In this document: piece after piece, positions 11,641 to 23,196 of the stretch
How positions within the stretch are numbered: the first letter of the stretch is position 1
Layout of the letters: every line of letters starts with the position of its first letter
Assembly: GCF_004798865.1 (NCBI RefSeq)
Contig: NW_025335568.1
Coordinates: 6,455,533 to 6,519,532 of the forward strand
Direction: 5' to 3'
Length of the DNA: 64,000 bases
Source: Varanus komodoensis
Lineage: Eukaryota > Chordata > Lepidosauria > Squamata > Varanidae
Translations under genes and position numbers: made by a program
Notes under the pieces: model-generated
Told to the model about the DNA's origin: nothing
Database searches by the model: none
The model's input: only the letters and a program-made list of their open reading frames with translations

Positions 11641-12265
11641 ATGACATTGTAGCATCAGCTTATCGGTGTCCACCTTCAAGCATGGAAGAGAACTGTTGAT
11701 GTGAGGAATGGGGTGTGTTCAAAGAAAAGGCCAGTAAAATAAGAGTGGTCTCTTCTGAAAAGGTTTTCTGCATCACTATATTTGGGGTCAAGGCTGGGCA
11801 CAACCTGAAATTGTGCACGATTCGGAAAATGGAGAGGACATTTTGGTTCAGTCATCCATGGTTCCAAGCCCTGAGATATAAGCATTGTCTGGATGAAAGA
11901 GGTCTACCTCTGAGTCCTACTTCGGGGAGGAAATGTTGAGCCTACTGTTGCTTGAAGCAGGCCTCCACTGACCCTGCAGAGCCAGCCACAAAGGCTTCCA
12001 CTTGCTGGTTGGTTCTCGCTGGTACAACAAATGCCAACGCTTGCTGACCTGTTGTTCGGACTTCTTGACTAAACAGCTCTCCTCCCATCCCTGCAACCTC
12101 TGCTGTTGGTCCCCTGATGAGCAGAGAATCTGAGCTTGGTTGACAAGACTCACATCAAGTGCAAGGAGCTGTCCCCCAAGTCTACCCCTCCCTTTCTCTC
12201 ATGCACAGGAATGACCGCCATTCACTTCTTTTGGGAAAGGATGGAGGAATGAGAAGGTTGGCATC
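11641..12265. other. No recognised feature
   Basis: Balanced composition; open frames under 80 codons on both strands, none recognisable. Confidence 0.5.
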
Positions 12266-12677
12266 TGCATTATGCATGCCTTAGGCTTAGGGTCTGGTTA
12301 CCCAAAGGAGTATCTTCTTCCATATGTGCCTGCCCACCCCTTAAGATCTGGGGCAGGCGGCCTTCTCTGGGAGCCCTCCTTGAAGGAGATTAGGATGGTG
12401 GCTACCTGGAGAAGGGCCTTCTCTGCAGTGGTGCCCCAATTGTGGAACTTGCTCCCCAGGTAGGTTCACCTGGTGCCATTACTTTATTCTGTTTGGTGCC
12501 GGGCTAAAACCTTTGAATTCCCCCAATGTTTTAAGATCTGATTGCTTTATTGTTGGTTGGAAATTGTATTAGGACACTGTGTTTTGTTTTATTTTATATT
12601 GTCTTATTGTTAAACCATCCTGAGACCATGATAAGGGACAGTCTAGAAAAGTTTTAAATAAGTAAATAAATAAAATG
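12266..12677 (+). mobile_element. L2 LINE 3' end
   Basis: Plus-strand translation in broken frames gives the L2 C-terminus (YLLPYVPAHPLRS near 12311, EPSLKEIRMVATWRRAFSAV near 12383, PQLWNLLPR near 12437). It ends with the ACCATCCTGAGACC stretch and an (AAAT)n tail at 12655-12677. Several indels; 5'-truncated. Confidence 0.85.
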
Positions 12678-12764
12678 TCGGCCCTCCATGTAGATTCCCC
12701 GAGTCATCATACTAGGCACTTCATTAGCGTAGGTATAATACAGCTGCAGCAGGACTGAAGCAAG

Positions 12765-13355
12765 AGCCTAAGAAAAGCCTTGCTGGATCAGACCAATCGT
12801 TCACCTGGTCCAGCATCCTGGTCTTGGATGGTGGTCCACCAGGTGACCTTGGGAAGCAGGGCAAGAGCAGAGCACGAGTGCCACAGCACCCTCCTACCCA
12901 TGCTCCCCAGCAACCGGGGTGCGTAGGCTCCCTGCCTCTGCTGGTGGAGGTACCACTGATAGCCTTCTCCCCCATTCATTTGCCCAATCTCAGTTTAAAG
13001 CTGCCCACTGCATCTCGTTGAGGCATCCCATAGCTCAGCTCTGTGCTGTGTGAAGAAGGACTTTCTTTCATCCGACCAGAATGTCCCATCGGCCGGCTTC
13101 ATGAGATGATCCTGGATCCTGGCATTACGAGAGAATGTGGGAAATGAAGACTTGTCCACTTTTTCTGCGCCGTGTCCGGTTGTGTGCGCTGCCGTCTTCT
13201 CTCCCCTCGCTCACCCTTTTATAGCTGAACTACCTCACCTATGTACCCTTTCCTCATAGCTGAGTTCCTCCAGGCCCTTGGTCCATTGCTGTTGCTCTTT
13301 TCTGCACTTTTTCAGACTGCAATATCCTTTTTGGGGAAGTCTCCCTGAGTGCCAA
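12765..13355 (-). mobile_element. CR1-like LINE 3' end (second subfamily)
   Basis: From the low end: AAGCCTTGCTGGATCAGACC, CAGCATCCTGGTCTTGGATG, then the body with TGTGCTGTGTGAAGAAGGAC and CACTTTTTCAGACTGCAATA. This is the reverse complement of a widespread reptile CR1 group ending GGTCTGATCCAGCAAGGC. Moderately diverged. Confidence 0.75.
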
Positions 13356-13794
13356 GATACTTGTGCCAGTCCCCCCCACCCCCCGTCCCAAACCGATATG
13401 TGTACGAAATCCAAGCTGCCATTTCACTGCAAGCTTTTCCCTGCAAGAAACCTACCTCCTCTGATCTCTAACGGACAAAGAGAAGCATCACTGTCTTTCC
13501 TTATCATCTGCTATCACCAAGCACAAAGCGTGTGTTTTTTCTTTGTCTCCAAGGCCCAGAAGTCATATTTCAGACACGCGTTTCTTTTATCATTTAAGCT
13601 TCCAAGTAGATATATTTGATTTATAAAATTCATTCAGAAAATATTTTTGTTGGCTCATGCTTCAATGGCTGTACATATTATTTGTTCAGCAGGAACAAAT
13701 AGTTCTTCTAGACTGAGATTCGATAACTCTCCATGTGGAACATAGAATAAATATAAGCAGAGGCTCACATAAATGCATGAATGCAGAAAACCCC

Positions 13795-13900
13795 AGAGGA
13801 GTCTTGCTGGATCATACCAAAGGACTAGCTATCCCAGCATTCTTTTTCCAATAGTGGCTGGCCAAAAACCACTGGGAAGCTCACAGACAGGGCATGAAGA
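13795..13900 (-). mobile_element. CR1-like LINE terminal fragment
   Basis: GTCTTGCTGGATCATACCAA, TCCCAGCATTCTTTTTCCAA and AACCACTGGGAAGCTCACAG match the terminal bases of the subfamily at 12765. Confidence 0.7.
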
Positions 13901-14699
13901 TTATAATCCTTCTGCCTAACCTCCAGGATTTAAAGGTAGACTGTCTCAGAAGATGGAGGTTCTCTACTTATTATGGCTCATACTTATTGGTACAGAAATC
14001 TGATTTAATGAAAGTCACAAAGTCCAAGCCAGACATTCAGACTTCCATGCTAATTACATGTTACCAGGTCCTTATCCCTGACCCTAACCCTGATTATGTG
14101 TAGCCAGATTAATTGCAAAACTGTTGGGAAATTAAGCAGGTTCCCCCTTTACTCTCATTCAAACATGCACACTTTATCTCTGCATTACTCACATATGTTG
14201 TTTCTATATTTCTTTCAGTTCTATATCACCCAATAGCTAAAGCCCTCTTGGTGTTTTGCCAACTGTTCATAAAAATGTGGATCACACTAAAAGCAACATG
14301 CACTTCCCCCAGTATACCAAATTTAGAAGCAAAATTCCAGCTAAATACAAGTTTAGTACACATTAGACATGTGAGAACAGCTGATATAAACCCCAACATG
14401 CTATTCAGTATCCTGGGAGTTGTTCAGTAAAAGAACAAAAGAATAAATATTTATTGTGTGTGGGGGCGGGCTAACATGAAGAAATAGACAAAGTAAGCAA
14501 GGCAGTAACCCTGAAACATCTGCAAACTCACCCCCTGCAAAATATATGAAATTCCCTTTTTGCCTCGCCTGAATGCAATGCCAAAAGGAGAGAGTTTTGA
14601 TCCACCACAAAGTCAGCTTTCTTATGGTCATCTAGTAGACCAAATTTGCTTTTATTTTATTATTATTTTTCTTTACCAAATTTATATATTGATCCTTAT
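13901..14699. other. No recognised feature
   Basis: Two adjacent plus frames (13894-14103 and 14113-14430) have no domain or splice logic. Confidence 0.5.
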
Positions 14700-15065
14700 T
14701 CTGGTATGCAGATGTTGGAGCAAACAGAAACAAGATTAAAACTGTAAGTTGCAAACGAAATCAAGCGAAACATGGTGGATTAGTGCAGGAAACCTTCCTG
14801 AAATGGAAAGTGTTTTCAGAAGGCCTCCAGACCAGCGCAAGGCTGGAACCTGCCAGTCCCCCAAGATCAGGGAGTTCCAGAGAAATGGAGCCACCCTTCT
14901 CAGGGTGGATTCTGAACAGACCCTTGGTCCATGTGGAACCTCCAGGAACATGCCCACTGGTGACCTTAGTGATGGGAGGTTGAAAGGAGGCAGGGTCAAG
15001 TTCATCAGAGCTTCCAAGTTCTTTAGCGCTTTGTGCATTAGCACCAAAACCTTAAACCAAACTTG
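14700..15065 (-). mobile_element. Possible degenerate L2-like LINE fragment
   Basis: A minus-strand frame includes LMHKALKNLEALMNLTLPPF and, further on, RVAPFLWNSL. It resembles the L2 C-terminal pattern TYKALNGL...LWNSLP. The rest is too diverged to align by eye. Confidence 0.35.
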
Positions 15066-15269
15066 GTAGTCACAGACTGCAGTAATGCTGGAATGTATTT
15101 GTGTACCGGAGCATTATCTGATGTACAGAAGGGACTTATGAGTTCATGAAGGATGCACAAAACTGGGAAGCAGGAGAAATGTGTTTGGTTTGTATTTAAT
15201 CCGAAATTTTCTAATGTCTCGCATTTAAAGGCAATTTAAACTCATGTATTCTTAAAACTCTTCTCATAA

Positions 15270-15412
15270 TTGCATAACCTGATGAAGTAGGTTAGGCTTA
15301 GTGCCAGTGGCTGTTCCCAAGTCACCCAGTGAGTTTCTTGACTGAGTGGAGATTTGAACCCAGATTTGCCTCTCCCAGGTCAGCATTCAAAGCACTGTGC
15401 CTCACCGACTTT
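15270..15412 (-). mobile_element. tRNA-derived SINE, old copy
   Basis: GAAGTAGGTTAGGCTTAGTG, TCCCAAGTCACCCAGTGAGT and ATTTGAACCCAGATTTGCCT are the reverse complement of a SINE body with a box-B-like GGTTCAAAT. The A box at the high end is eroded. Confidence 0.65.
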
Positions 15413-15499
15413 CTTCAACATCACATTATATTTTGATCCTGGCTGCTCACTGGTCCCAGAGCTGCTGTCTTCTTTCAGACTGTTATCATGACCCAGCCT

Positions 15500-15603
15500 G
15501 CACATGGCAGGCATGTCATGAGTGGAGCCAGCTAGAGCAGCGGGTCAGACTAGATGGCCCAGGAGACCCCTTCTGATTCACTCTGTTTCCCTGTTTCTAT
15601 GCC
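15500..15603 (+). mobile_element. CR1 LINE terminal 100 bp
   Basis: CTGCACATGGCAGGCATGTC, then GGTCAGACTAGATGGCCCAG, ending CCCTGTTTCTATG. It is the last ~100 bp of the same CR1 subfamily as at 9440. Confidence 0.85.
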
Positions 15604-17191
15604 TTTCTCACAGATACCATGGCAGATGTTTTTATTCAAGACACATGCACAAACATAAACACTGTAAGACACTGCCCAGCTTTAATGGACATTTTTGGCA
15701 ATACAATTATTAGCAATCTTTTTTATGGAATGTAATCCGCATGAGCTTTTTTGATTTGTATTTTGGCAATGCTAAAAGCACCAACAAAAGACAGACACTA
15801 AATTGGAAGACATTTACAGTGCTAAACTAATAACAGCTGTAAATAACTGTGGTTCTCTAAATTCATACTGAAGCTGGAGAAAACCTAACCATGTTCGAGG
15901 AAAGAAGTGTTCTCCACTGGGGAATATATCTGACTGTACCCATCACAAATTGGATGGTGAATGGAATTTATTTTCTTTGAAAATACACATGGAGAGCACA
16001 ATCCATCCACAGCTACACAGGGGGGTAGGATTAACACAGGGCAGAGCTGTGGCTCAGAGGCCAGATGCAAGACCTCCGTGGCCTTTGCCTGCTGGTCTTC
16101 TGTCCCACTTGCCAACCCACCAGCTCTCCACCCACTGTCTGTATTCTCTACTTCCTCTGTTAGGAATGAAAGAGGCAGTTGCTCTTGGCACTGATTCATC
16201 GGATGAGGAGGTGAGGCCTGGGAGGAGAGGACTGCTGACACAGAAATCTCCAGAAGGAATTGCCCCTCTCCAGATGAGTTGGGCCCAGGATAACTCCAAA
16301 GGAGGGGGCCTCAGACGTGGTTGCTCGTTTGGGTTCAACAGACCTTTCTGTGCATGCTCAGAGACTCATTCTCCTCTGGCTACAGTTTGATAAGTGTACT
16401 TTGAAGAATAAGGAACTTTTGCCAAAGAAGAGTCTGTTGTGTGGAAAGGGAAAGGGGGAAACCCAGCTCTGGACACCCTTAGCAATCTTTAATCCTCACT
16501 GCCAACAATGAGGAAAGACTGACCATCAACAGGATTGCCGGTGTCTACTTGTGGATGTGAATATGTTGGTGCGTATCATGTGCTTGTGCACACGTGTGCA
16601 TGTAGCCCACGACTGCTAAGCCAGCATCACATGGCCCTGAGGACCAACCAGGTGGTGCATCTCAAAGTAAGGGATCTCCAAATGCTGGTCCACAAATAAG
16701 GCAGGGCTTCAATGCCCATCAGTACCAGCCAACGGTGCCATTGGTCAAGGAGAGCAAGTCCATATGTTGGGCACCTACGATTGGGAATCAATTCCCTAGG
16801 CATCAACAGAAGCCCAATTCTTCCATTTTCTCACCTGATTCCCTTCTGAGCACAGTTCCAAGTGTGGTTCCAGGAGTGCACACTGCAACACAAAAGGAAT
16901 TGCCTTTGATGGAAACCTCCAGGTGTGGACACCAGTTTCCGGGCAGCAGAAAATCAGGATGGCCATTCTCCTTTTCAGAGCCCACTTGCGGGCCTCCTCA
17001 AGCCACCAGGATGGGCAACCTTGGAATGGGTGGATTCCGTCCAGCAGGGATCTCATGATGTGTACACAGCCCATCTATGGACCCTTCTGTGCCTTCTCAA
17101 GTTAGGTATTAATCTCTCACAAGGAGAATGAAGCAGAAAAGCTGAGGGAAGTTTGGTGGATTCCAACACCAGTCTCTCTTCTTAATCATTT
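15604..17191. other. No recognised feature
   Basis: Overlapping open frames on both strands at 15885-16390 and 16735-17130 reflect GC-rich composition and match no family. Confidence 0.5.
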
Positions 17192-17422
17192 TATTTATTT
17201 TTATTTTTTCTATTTCTATCCTGCCTTTTTCCTACAAAGGGCCCAAGGCAGCTTACATCTCCTCCATCTTTTCCCCACACAACAACCCTGTGAGGTAGGT
17301 TGGGCTGAGAGTCTGTGACTGGCCCAAAGTCACCCAGTTGGCTCCATGACTGAGCGGGGACTTGAACCCAGATCGTCTGAGTCCCAGTCCCATGCTCTTA
17401 ACCACTACACCACATGCAGCTT
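17192..17422 (-). mobile_element. Sauria-type tRNA-derived SINE
   Basis: From the low end: CTATTTCTATCCTGCCTTTT, AGGTAGGTTGGGCTGAGAGT, GGCCCAAAGTCACCCAGTTG, ACTTGAACCCAGATCGTCTG, ACCACTACACCACATGCAGC. Reverse complement of the SINE that is nearly complete at 50006-50256. Confidence 0.88.
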
Positions 17423-18629
17423 CCAAGGTTGAGGGAGGGGGATAAAATGATTCCACAATGCTTTGGCAAGGCAGAAGGAGGCAAAGAGATCAAGTGAGGC
17501 TGTGACGGCCTGAAAGAAGTAGAACTTTGAGTCTGATCTGGATGTTTGGGAAACTGACACGTTGCCCTCAAGTTGCTTGGAATATGTGAAGTCAATAATA
17601 GCAACATTCTTTGATAATTAACGTTTCCATAATTAAAGCATGGAGACCTGGAAATGTGCCATGAGAATGGAGCAGAGAAATTGTCCTCCTCATCTCCACA
17701 TGCACACGTGACGCCACAAGCTGCAGCTGGGGGGCAGGTCCAATGAAGGTGTCCTTGGAGTGACAATTTCGACACGCAGACTTTGAGACACTCATCATTT
17801 GGAAGCATCTTTTCGGCCTTTGGAATTTAAGCTTCAGCACATGGGATTTGTGGTTTTGCGTTCTGGCTAAGTCTCTGTTTCAGTGAAAGGTGGGAAGGCT
17901 TCACTTCTCTGGCTCCTCACCGCATTTTACACAAATTATGGCCCTGAGCCAGTTAAAAGGAAGAGCTGGGGGCAAGCTGTGTGAAAGATGAGTGTCAGGT
18001 ACATTCAAACACACCAACGAAATGCATTGGAAATCCATTCTAAAATGCTCTACCAAATGAGGCAGGGGGTGGCGGGGGGAGGGGGGGGAATCAAGCTCTT
18101 TTTCATGGAGGGAGAAAACTTCCAGAAATTTGGAGGGTGGATTTTGGCACAGTGCTATTTCCAGAGAACTCCTCCGATCACATCTTCCTTGTTGGCTGCC
18201 AATGCAGTTGATACTGGTACCATTTACCATTCAGGATGTGCTCAAGGTCTCCCAAGCTCTGTACATTCATCCTTTGTTCTTTCTAGGCAAGTCTTTGGAC
18301 TAACCCAGCTTGGATGGATTTTATGATCCTGACCCGATCTTTTGCCCTAACTTCAGTCCGACTCCATGATCCAAGTCTCCTAGTCCTGACTCTTCAGTGT
18401 TGTCTAAGGATTGATGGATCTGCCAATTGTTACTTCTCTCAACCTCTCATTCCCCTGGTCTTATAGACAGCTCATCAGGAACCTTTAGAAAAACGCATGT
18501 ATGGAATCCTGTGGGCATTTTTCTCTGCATTTCTTCCGATCTTTTTCTGTGCCCAGTTCTGTCCAATCTACTAAGTTTCTGAAAGCTATGTTCCTAATAT
18601 ACCACATGTTATAATGTCATTTTCACACA
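17423..18629. other. No recognised gene
   Basis: Contains the G-rich tract at 18061; otherwise nothing identifiable. Confidence 0.5.
18061..18090 (+). repeat. G-rich tract
   Basis: CAGGGGGTGGCGGGGGGAGG then GGGGGG: four or more G-runs within 30 bp, able in principle to form a G-quadruplex. Confidence 0.7.
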
Positions 18630-19050
18630 TCTAATTAATCAATTAATTAATTTCTGTACTATCCAAGAGCAGAAGCTCTCTGGGTGGTAAAGAGCAATTC
18701 ATAAAATTCAGTACCAAATATAGAAATGTCATAACATTTCATTGCAAAGATTTTAAGATATTAAATGACTCAAGTAAGACAGGTTAATACAACAGTGAAT
18801 GCAAAAACAGTATGACCTCCGCACACGCACACCCCAACTATGACATTTAGAGTTGTCGGATAGAGGGCTGTCTGCATCTGGCTCTGAAAGAAATGTAGAG
18901 CTGGTGCAAAGGAGGCCTCCATGGGCAGCTTGCTCCATAATGGAGAACTGTCACGAGGGAGGTCCTCTTAGCTTGTTACTGCCACCCAAACCTCCCTCGG
19001 GGGTGGCATGCGGGGGAAGGCATCTGATACGGAATGTTCTTATGTGCAGT
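18630..19050 (-). mobile_element. Old L2-like LINE 3' region
   Basis: The low end has the L2-type 3' motif (TGTACTATCCAAGAGCAGAA, then CTCTCTGGGTGG). From 18870 the typical minus-strand body appears (GGAGGCCTCCATGGGCAGCT, then TGCTCCATAATGGAGAA). It is strongly diverged; a single element is inferred from order and spacing. Confidence 0.5.
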
Positions 19051-20223
19051 TACCGTAATATATGGATTTCTGAAAGCATAATTTGATTGGAGGACTTCAC
19101 AACAGCATTGAGAGAACTTCAGATTTTGAAGGTTCAGAACGGTAGAATTAGGTAAACTGGCTTTAAAATGTGAACTGAATGAACTTCTGACCCCTGCTCA
19201 GTGGTGACTACAAGTTTTATCAGGCCGCACCCCCTGCTCCTGGTTCCCGTCCCATCGCCAACCCCTGGCTTTGACCCTAACATCTGTTGTGAACTAGTAA
19301 GTTCAACCTAGTCCATCCAATTTCATCACAGTGTGTACCTGACTAATGCATTGTGAACACCGGATTATATGCATGATCACAAGCTTTTTTCAATTTCTTA
19401 TCTCCAGTTTAATCTTTGTTATGCTTCACACAACTGTGCAGAGAATGGCTCGCATTTAGAATTAATGCTGTTCCTTTTCTCCTTTCTTAAATGGTGGATA
19501 AATTCAAGTTCTTTACAGTGAAAAAAAGACCCGCACAGCACGCAGAGGGGAAAAATAGAAACTAAAGTAGAGACATCATAGAACAGTTGTATTATTAATC
19601 TCTGGAATGCTTTTTAGCCTACAATAGTCCTGTGTGACCTTCAATTGACTATGTATTCTGTAAGGCCAAATGTAATCAGACAAAATGAGAAGAAACACTG
19701 CAGTAATTAATGGGGTCGGGATCATTCAGAACAGACCTGGTGTGACTGCCACCATTTTGGTTAACCCAATGGAGAAAAAAAATCATATGAAGAAGCCAAC
19801 AGGGAGGGAATAATACCAGAAAAAAGTGATATCTTAGAAGGGTTTGTTGGGGTCAAAGTACTGTTGACAAACATGAGCTCTTTTAGGTGTCAGTTCTGTG
19901 TTTCCCTCCGCTCCCCTCCCCTCCCCTCCCCTCCCCTCCCCTTCCCTTCCCTTCCCTGCATGAGCTGTTAGATATTATGTTGAACAGGTTTTTTGTGACT
20001 ATGTGTGGGGGATTCTTTAGTTTGTTTTCAATCAGGATTTATCCACTCTGCACAGTCTCAACTGAATGTAAACTCAAAGAAAATCAGTGGCCCAAGTTCA
20101 TATGTTCTCCAGCTTGAAACATGATTTGCAGACCCCCAGAAATGTGTCTGACAGCATGTGGACATTGAAAAATGAGCATGAAATGATGCATCCAGTTGAA
20201 AAATGCACAAAAATGTGCTTCTG
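19051..20223. other. No recognised gene
   Basis: AT-rich except for the (CCCCT)n tract at 19903. Confidence 0.5.
19903..19956 (+). repeat. (CCCCT)n microsatellite
   Basis: CTCCCCTCCCCTCCCCTCCC continuing into CTTCC units; a pure pyrimidine tract of about 50 bp. Confidence 0.95.
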
Positions 20224-20640
20224 TAGAATCATGGAATAGTATTTTATTTATTTATTTATTAAAACATTTTTATGCCGCCCCATTCGCCGAAGCCTCGGGG
20301 CGGCTTACAACATAGATAAAACAAGTTAAAATCCATATAAAATAATCTTAATTAAAACTCACATTATAAAATATTATTTATTAAAACATTTTAGTAGAGC
20401 TGGAAGGGGCAGGAGAGACCCCCAGTTAAACCATCCATCCCAGATGGCTGTCCAGTTGCATCCTGGGATGCCTCTAGTGTGGGAGAGCCCACGACCTCCC
20501 TGGGTCATGGGCTCCATTGTTGAACTGCCCTAATGGTCAGGAATTCTTTCCTGATATCCAGCCAGAATCGGGCTTCCTGGAACTTGAGCCCATTAGTCCA
20601 TGTGCTGCACTCTGGAATGACCGAGGTGGGGGAAAAGTAC
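20224..20640 (-). mobile_element. CR1 LINE 3' end, split by an L2
   Basis: GAATCATGGAATAGTA (20226-20241), then after the L2 insert GTAGAGCTGGAAGGGGCAGG and on through CCCAGATGGCTGTCCAGTTG and TAGTGTGGGAGAGCCCACGA to TGCACTCTGGAATGACC. This is the reverse complement of a CR1 3' end. The CR1 predates the L2 insertion. Confidence 0.82.
20242..20391 (-). mobile_element. L2 3' end inserted in a CR1
   Basis: The (TTTA)n tail and TATGCCGCCCCATTCGCCGA, followed by AGCCTCGGGGCGGCTTACAA, identify the 3' terminus of a minus-strand L2. CR1 sequence lies on both sides (20224-20241 and from 20392), with TAGTA at both junctions as a likely short target duplication. Confidence 0.8.
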
Positions 20641-22239
20641 ACATACTTCAAAGATGCACTTGACCGGTGCCTGCATTTGAGAGAAAAAAATGCTCATGCA
20701 CAAATGTTCATGTGAAAGAAGAAGCAACAAACCTAAAACTTGTGGTTTGAATATGGAAAACATTCAACACAGTCTTTTTTAGTTATAAGCCAAACTTGGC
20801 CCTTCCACTTTAAAGCTTAAAAAAAAAAAAAGAGCTGCAAAAGGAAAAGGCAGGGAGAAGTTACATCATCCCCCCTTATGAGTCAGTTCTTGGGATTTGA
20901 TAGCTGTTGTTAAAAAAAGATAAAGAAACAAATAGTGATATACAATGAACAATCTCATCATTTATTAAACACATCAACACAACCATTCGATAGAATAATT
21001 GTGTAATGACTTAGCAACTGGTCCTGCTCATCTATTATTTACCGAGTCAGACGGGCCTGTGAGTTAAGAATGGAAGTGAAAGGAATTTAAGGTTAAAAAA
21101 ATAAAAAAGTAACACAACCTTCTCCTCTTCTGTTTTGTCAGAGACAAACAGTGTGATTAGGAAGGCTGTATTGCAAGAGCCCATTTCAGAACTGGCATTG
21201 ATTTTTCAGTCTTTTTCACTCTATTTCCTGACATATTTGGTGGTTTTTCTGTTCTGTGGTTTGTGTGTGTGTGTGTTATTTCCTGTTTTAAACTCAGGAA
21301 TCTAGAAAACCTGAAGTGAAATAATAAATAATGGGAGAAAGAACATCTGTACACAGGAATTCTCTAGCTAGCCACATGATTTTGGGGATGCCCAGATATG
21401 GGGTCAAAATCACCCTTCTCTTCAATCCCCCTTCCCTCCTCTCAGCAGGTGTGGAAAGGACTAAGCTGCTTCCTACTGTAGAGTAGGCAGGGAGGAGACC
21501 GATGCTGCCAAAACATGAGCTCTCCTGGTGACACTAGGAGGTCCTTCTCTCCTGCTTCAAAGTGCTGCAGCAAAATGTCCACAACAGTCCATCTAAGTTC
21601 TTTGCCAGGGAGTGGGGCATGGAGAAGACCTTTGCTTCTGCACTCCTCCAGCCCTGCAAAAGAAGGCCCGTGATCCTTCAAGACTGGAGAGGTAGAGGCA
21701 TCCCCATAGGATGGGTCCCTCCAAGACTGGAGGTGTGTGCAGGAGATCCGCATGTCCCCAGAGAGCACACCCCTCCAAAGAGAAGAGAAAGAATGTCCGA
21801 TAAGCCTTCCTTGGGAGCAGATGCTGGGAAGTGGCAGGTTCAGCTGAGGCCCAGCTACCCCAGGCCAACCTGGAAGAGGACCAGATCTAGAGTTCAAGCC
21901 ATTCTATCAGGAGGTACTTCTGAATGACTTGAAAGGAGGGGATTTTGTGGGATGAGGACTGTGGAATAAATAAAGGGTTTCCTATCATCCCCTCTATTCC
22001 AGGGTTTCGAGTGAGAATCATTCCTTATGAAGTCCAACTGTCCCATCACTGCACAAGAGCTGGGTGAAAGGAGGCTCGGAGAGTTGCAAGGGATGGAAAG
22101 TGGGGGGGGGGGCAAGGCAATTTAGGAAAACCTACCCTAATGGAGGAATTCCACCCCCTCCCCAAGCAGGGGAGAGCAAGCCCAAAGTTGATGGAATTCA
22201 GACTGATAATCAATTAGAGGGCAGCAAGGAAGAGGAAAT
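20641..22239. other. No recognised gene
   Basis: GC-richer at 21420-21930 with open frames on both strands (151, 121 and 91 codons) that resemble nothing known. Confidence 0.45.
21261..21276 (+). repeat. (TG)n microsatellite
   Basis: Eight TG units in TTTGTGTGTGTGTGTGTTA. Confidence 0.9.
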
Positions 22240-22462
22240 GAGCCAGTGTGGTGTAGTGGTGAAGAGCACGGGACTAGGGCTAAGGCGATCTGGGTTCTAG
22301 TCTCTGCTCAGCCATGGAGCCCACTGGGTGACTTTGGGACAGTCACAGGTTCTCAGCCCAACCTTCCTCACAGGGTTGTTGTTGTGGGGATAAGATGGAG
22401 GAGGAGAATGCCTTGAGCCCTTTGTAGGAAAAAGGCAGGATATAAATTTTAAAAAAATGTAA
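22240..22462 (+). mobile_element. Sauria-type tRNA-derived SINE
   Basis: GAGCCAGTGTGGTGTAGTGG (A box region), GATCTGGGTTCTAGTCTCTG (B box region), ACTGGGTGACTTTGGGACAG, then CACAGGGTTGTTGTTGTGGG and the tail AAAAAGGCAGGATATAAATT. Nearly full length; a small deletion near 22411 removes the GACGTAAGCT stretch present at 50180. Confidence 0.92.
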
Positions 22463-22534
22463 TGGAGTGTCATGGAAGAGGGCATGGCTGGCTGGACTAT
22501 TGAATAGGGATGCCCTTTACTATGAATCCCACAT

Positions 22535-22662
22535 CTAGCTAGGTTAAGTACTATGAAGTCCCACTGATTTCAAAGGAAAAGACTGAAGTGCATGTCTGAC
22601 TTATCCATTAAAATCAGTGGAACTTAAAAGCACTTACCTCTGGTTTGATTGCACCCTTAAAT
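22535..22662. repeat. Short palindromic interspersed repeat
   Basis: TGAAGTCCCACTGATTTCAA ... TAAAATCAGTGGAACTTAAA ... GTTTGATTGCACCCTTAA. The inner arms are near-complementary around a short centre. Confidence 0.5.
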
Positions 22663-22879
22663 TTGGATGTGTTTCTGGTGAAAATTCTTGATCTGTGTAC
22701 CAAGTAAAAGAATAAATGAGCAGTCCTAACAGTAGGACACTTCAGCTGTTTGTTAATAGCAACGGATACTTCAAGACAGCAGCAGGGGACAAAAACTGAA
22801 AGGATTTTTACAAGGCTGCTCCAAAAAATGTGTTAAAGTTGAAATAGCAACAGGGAGGGGAAGAGAATCTTAAGTGCGG

Positions 22880-22990
22880 CTGCTGTGCTTACCTTTTAGA
22901 CCTCAACATTATTATGGTAATGCTAATTACCTGCACAAGGTTGAGGTGGCCAAATGACTCCTTCACTAGAGACAGAAAGAAACAATTGCT
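22880..22990. promoter_or_regulatory. Candidate conserved noncoding element
   Basis: Repeat-free, with TTATTATGGTAATGCTAATTACC (TAAT-type homeodomain-like words). Conservation itself cannot be seen here. Confidence 0.15.
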
Positions 22991-23077
22991 TGGTTCAGAT
23001 TTTGATGCAAATGAACCTAATTTTGTTCTTTTGAACACATACAGGAACTTATTAGAACATTAGGGGAAAGTGCATCT

Positions 23078-23196
23078 CCAAAGATGTGTATATTAAGGAA
23101 AATAATGTGCAAAGGCACATTATAGAGTGAACATTACCAAAGATGTCTATATTAAGGAAAATAATGTACAAAGACACATTATAGAGTGAACATTAC
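23078..23196 (+). repeat. Tandem duplication, 2 x 59 bp
   Basis: The unit CCAAAGATGTGTATATTAAG ... CACATTATAGAGTGAACATTA occurs at 23078-23136 and again from 23137. The units differ at about three positions (GTGT/GTCT, GTGC/GTAC, AGGC/AGAC). Confidence 0.92.

Noticed and set aside
15885-16390. Overlapping frames of 94-146 codons on both strands
   Set aside because: Open frames in several overlapping registers reflect GC-rich composition; no recognisable protein.
21442-21927. 151- and 121-codon frames on opposite strands
   Set aside because: Mutually overlapping and antisense, with no family resemblance and no splice or polyadenylation logic.
22240-22330. tRNA gene
   Set aside because: The A and B boxes belong to a SINE head; no cloverleaf with an acceptor stem can be drawn, and the sequence continues into the SINE body.
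23078-23196. CRISPR-like repeat
   Set aside because: Only two directly adjacent units with no spacers, in a vertebrate context.
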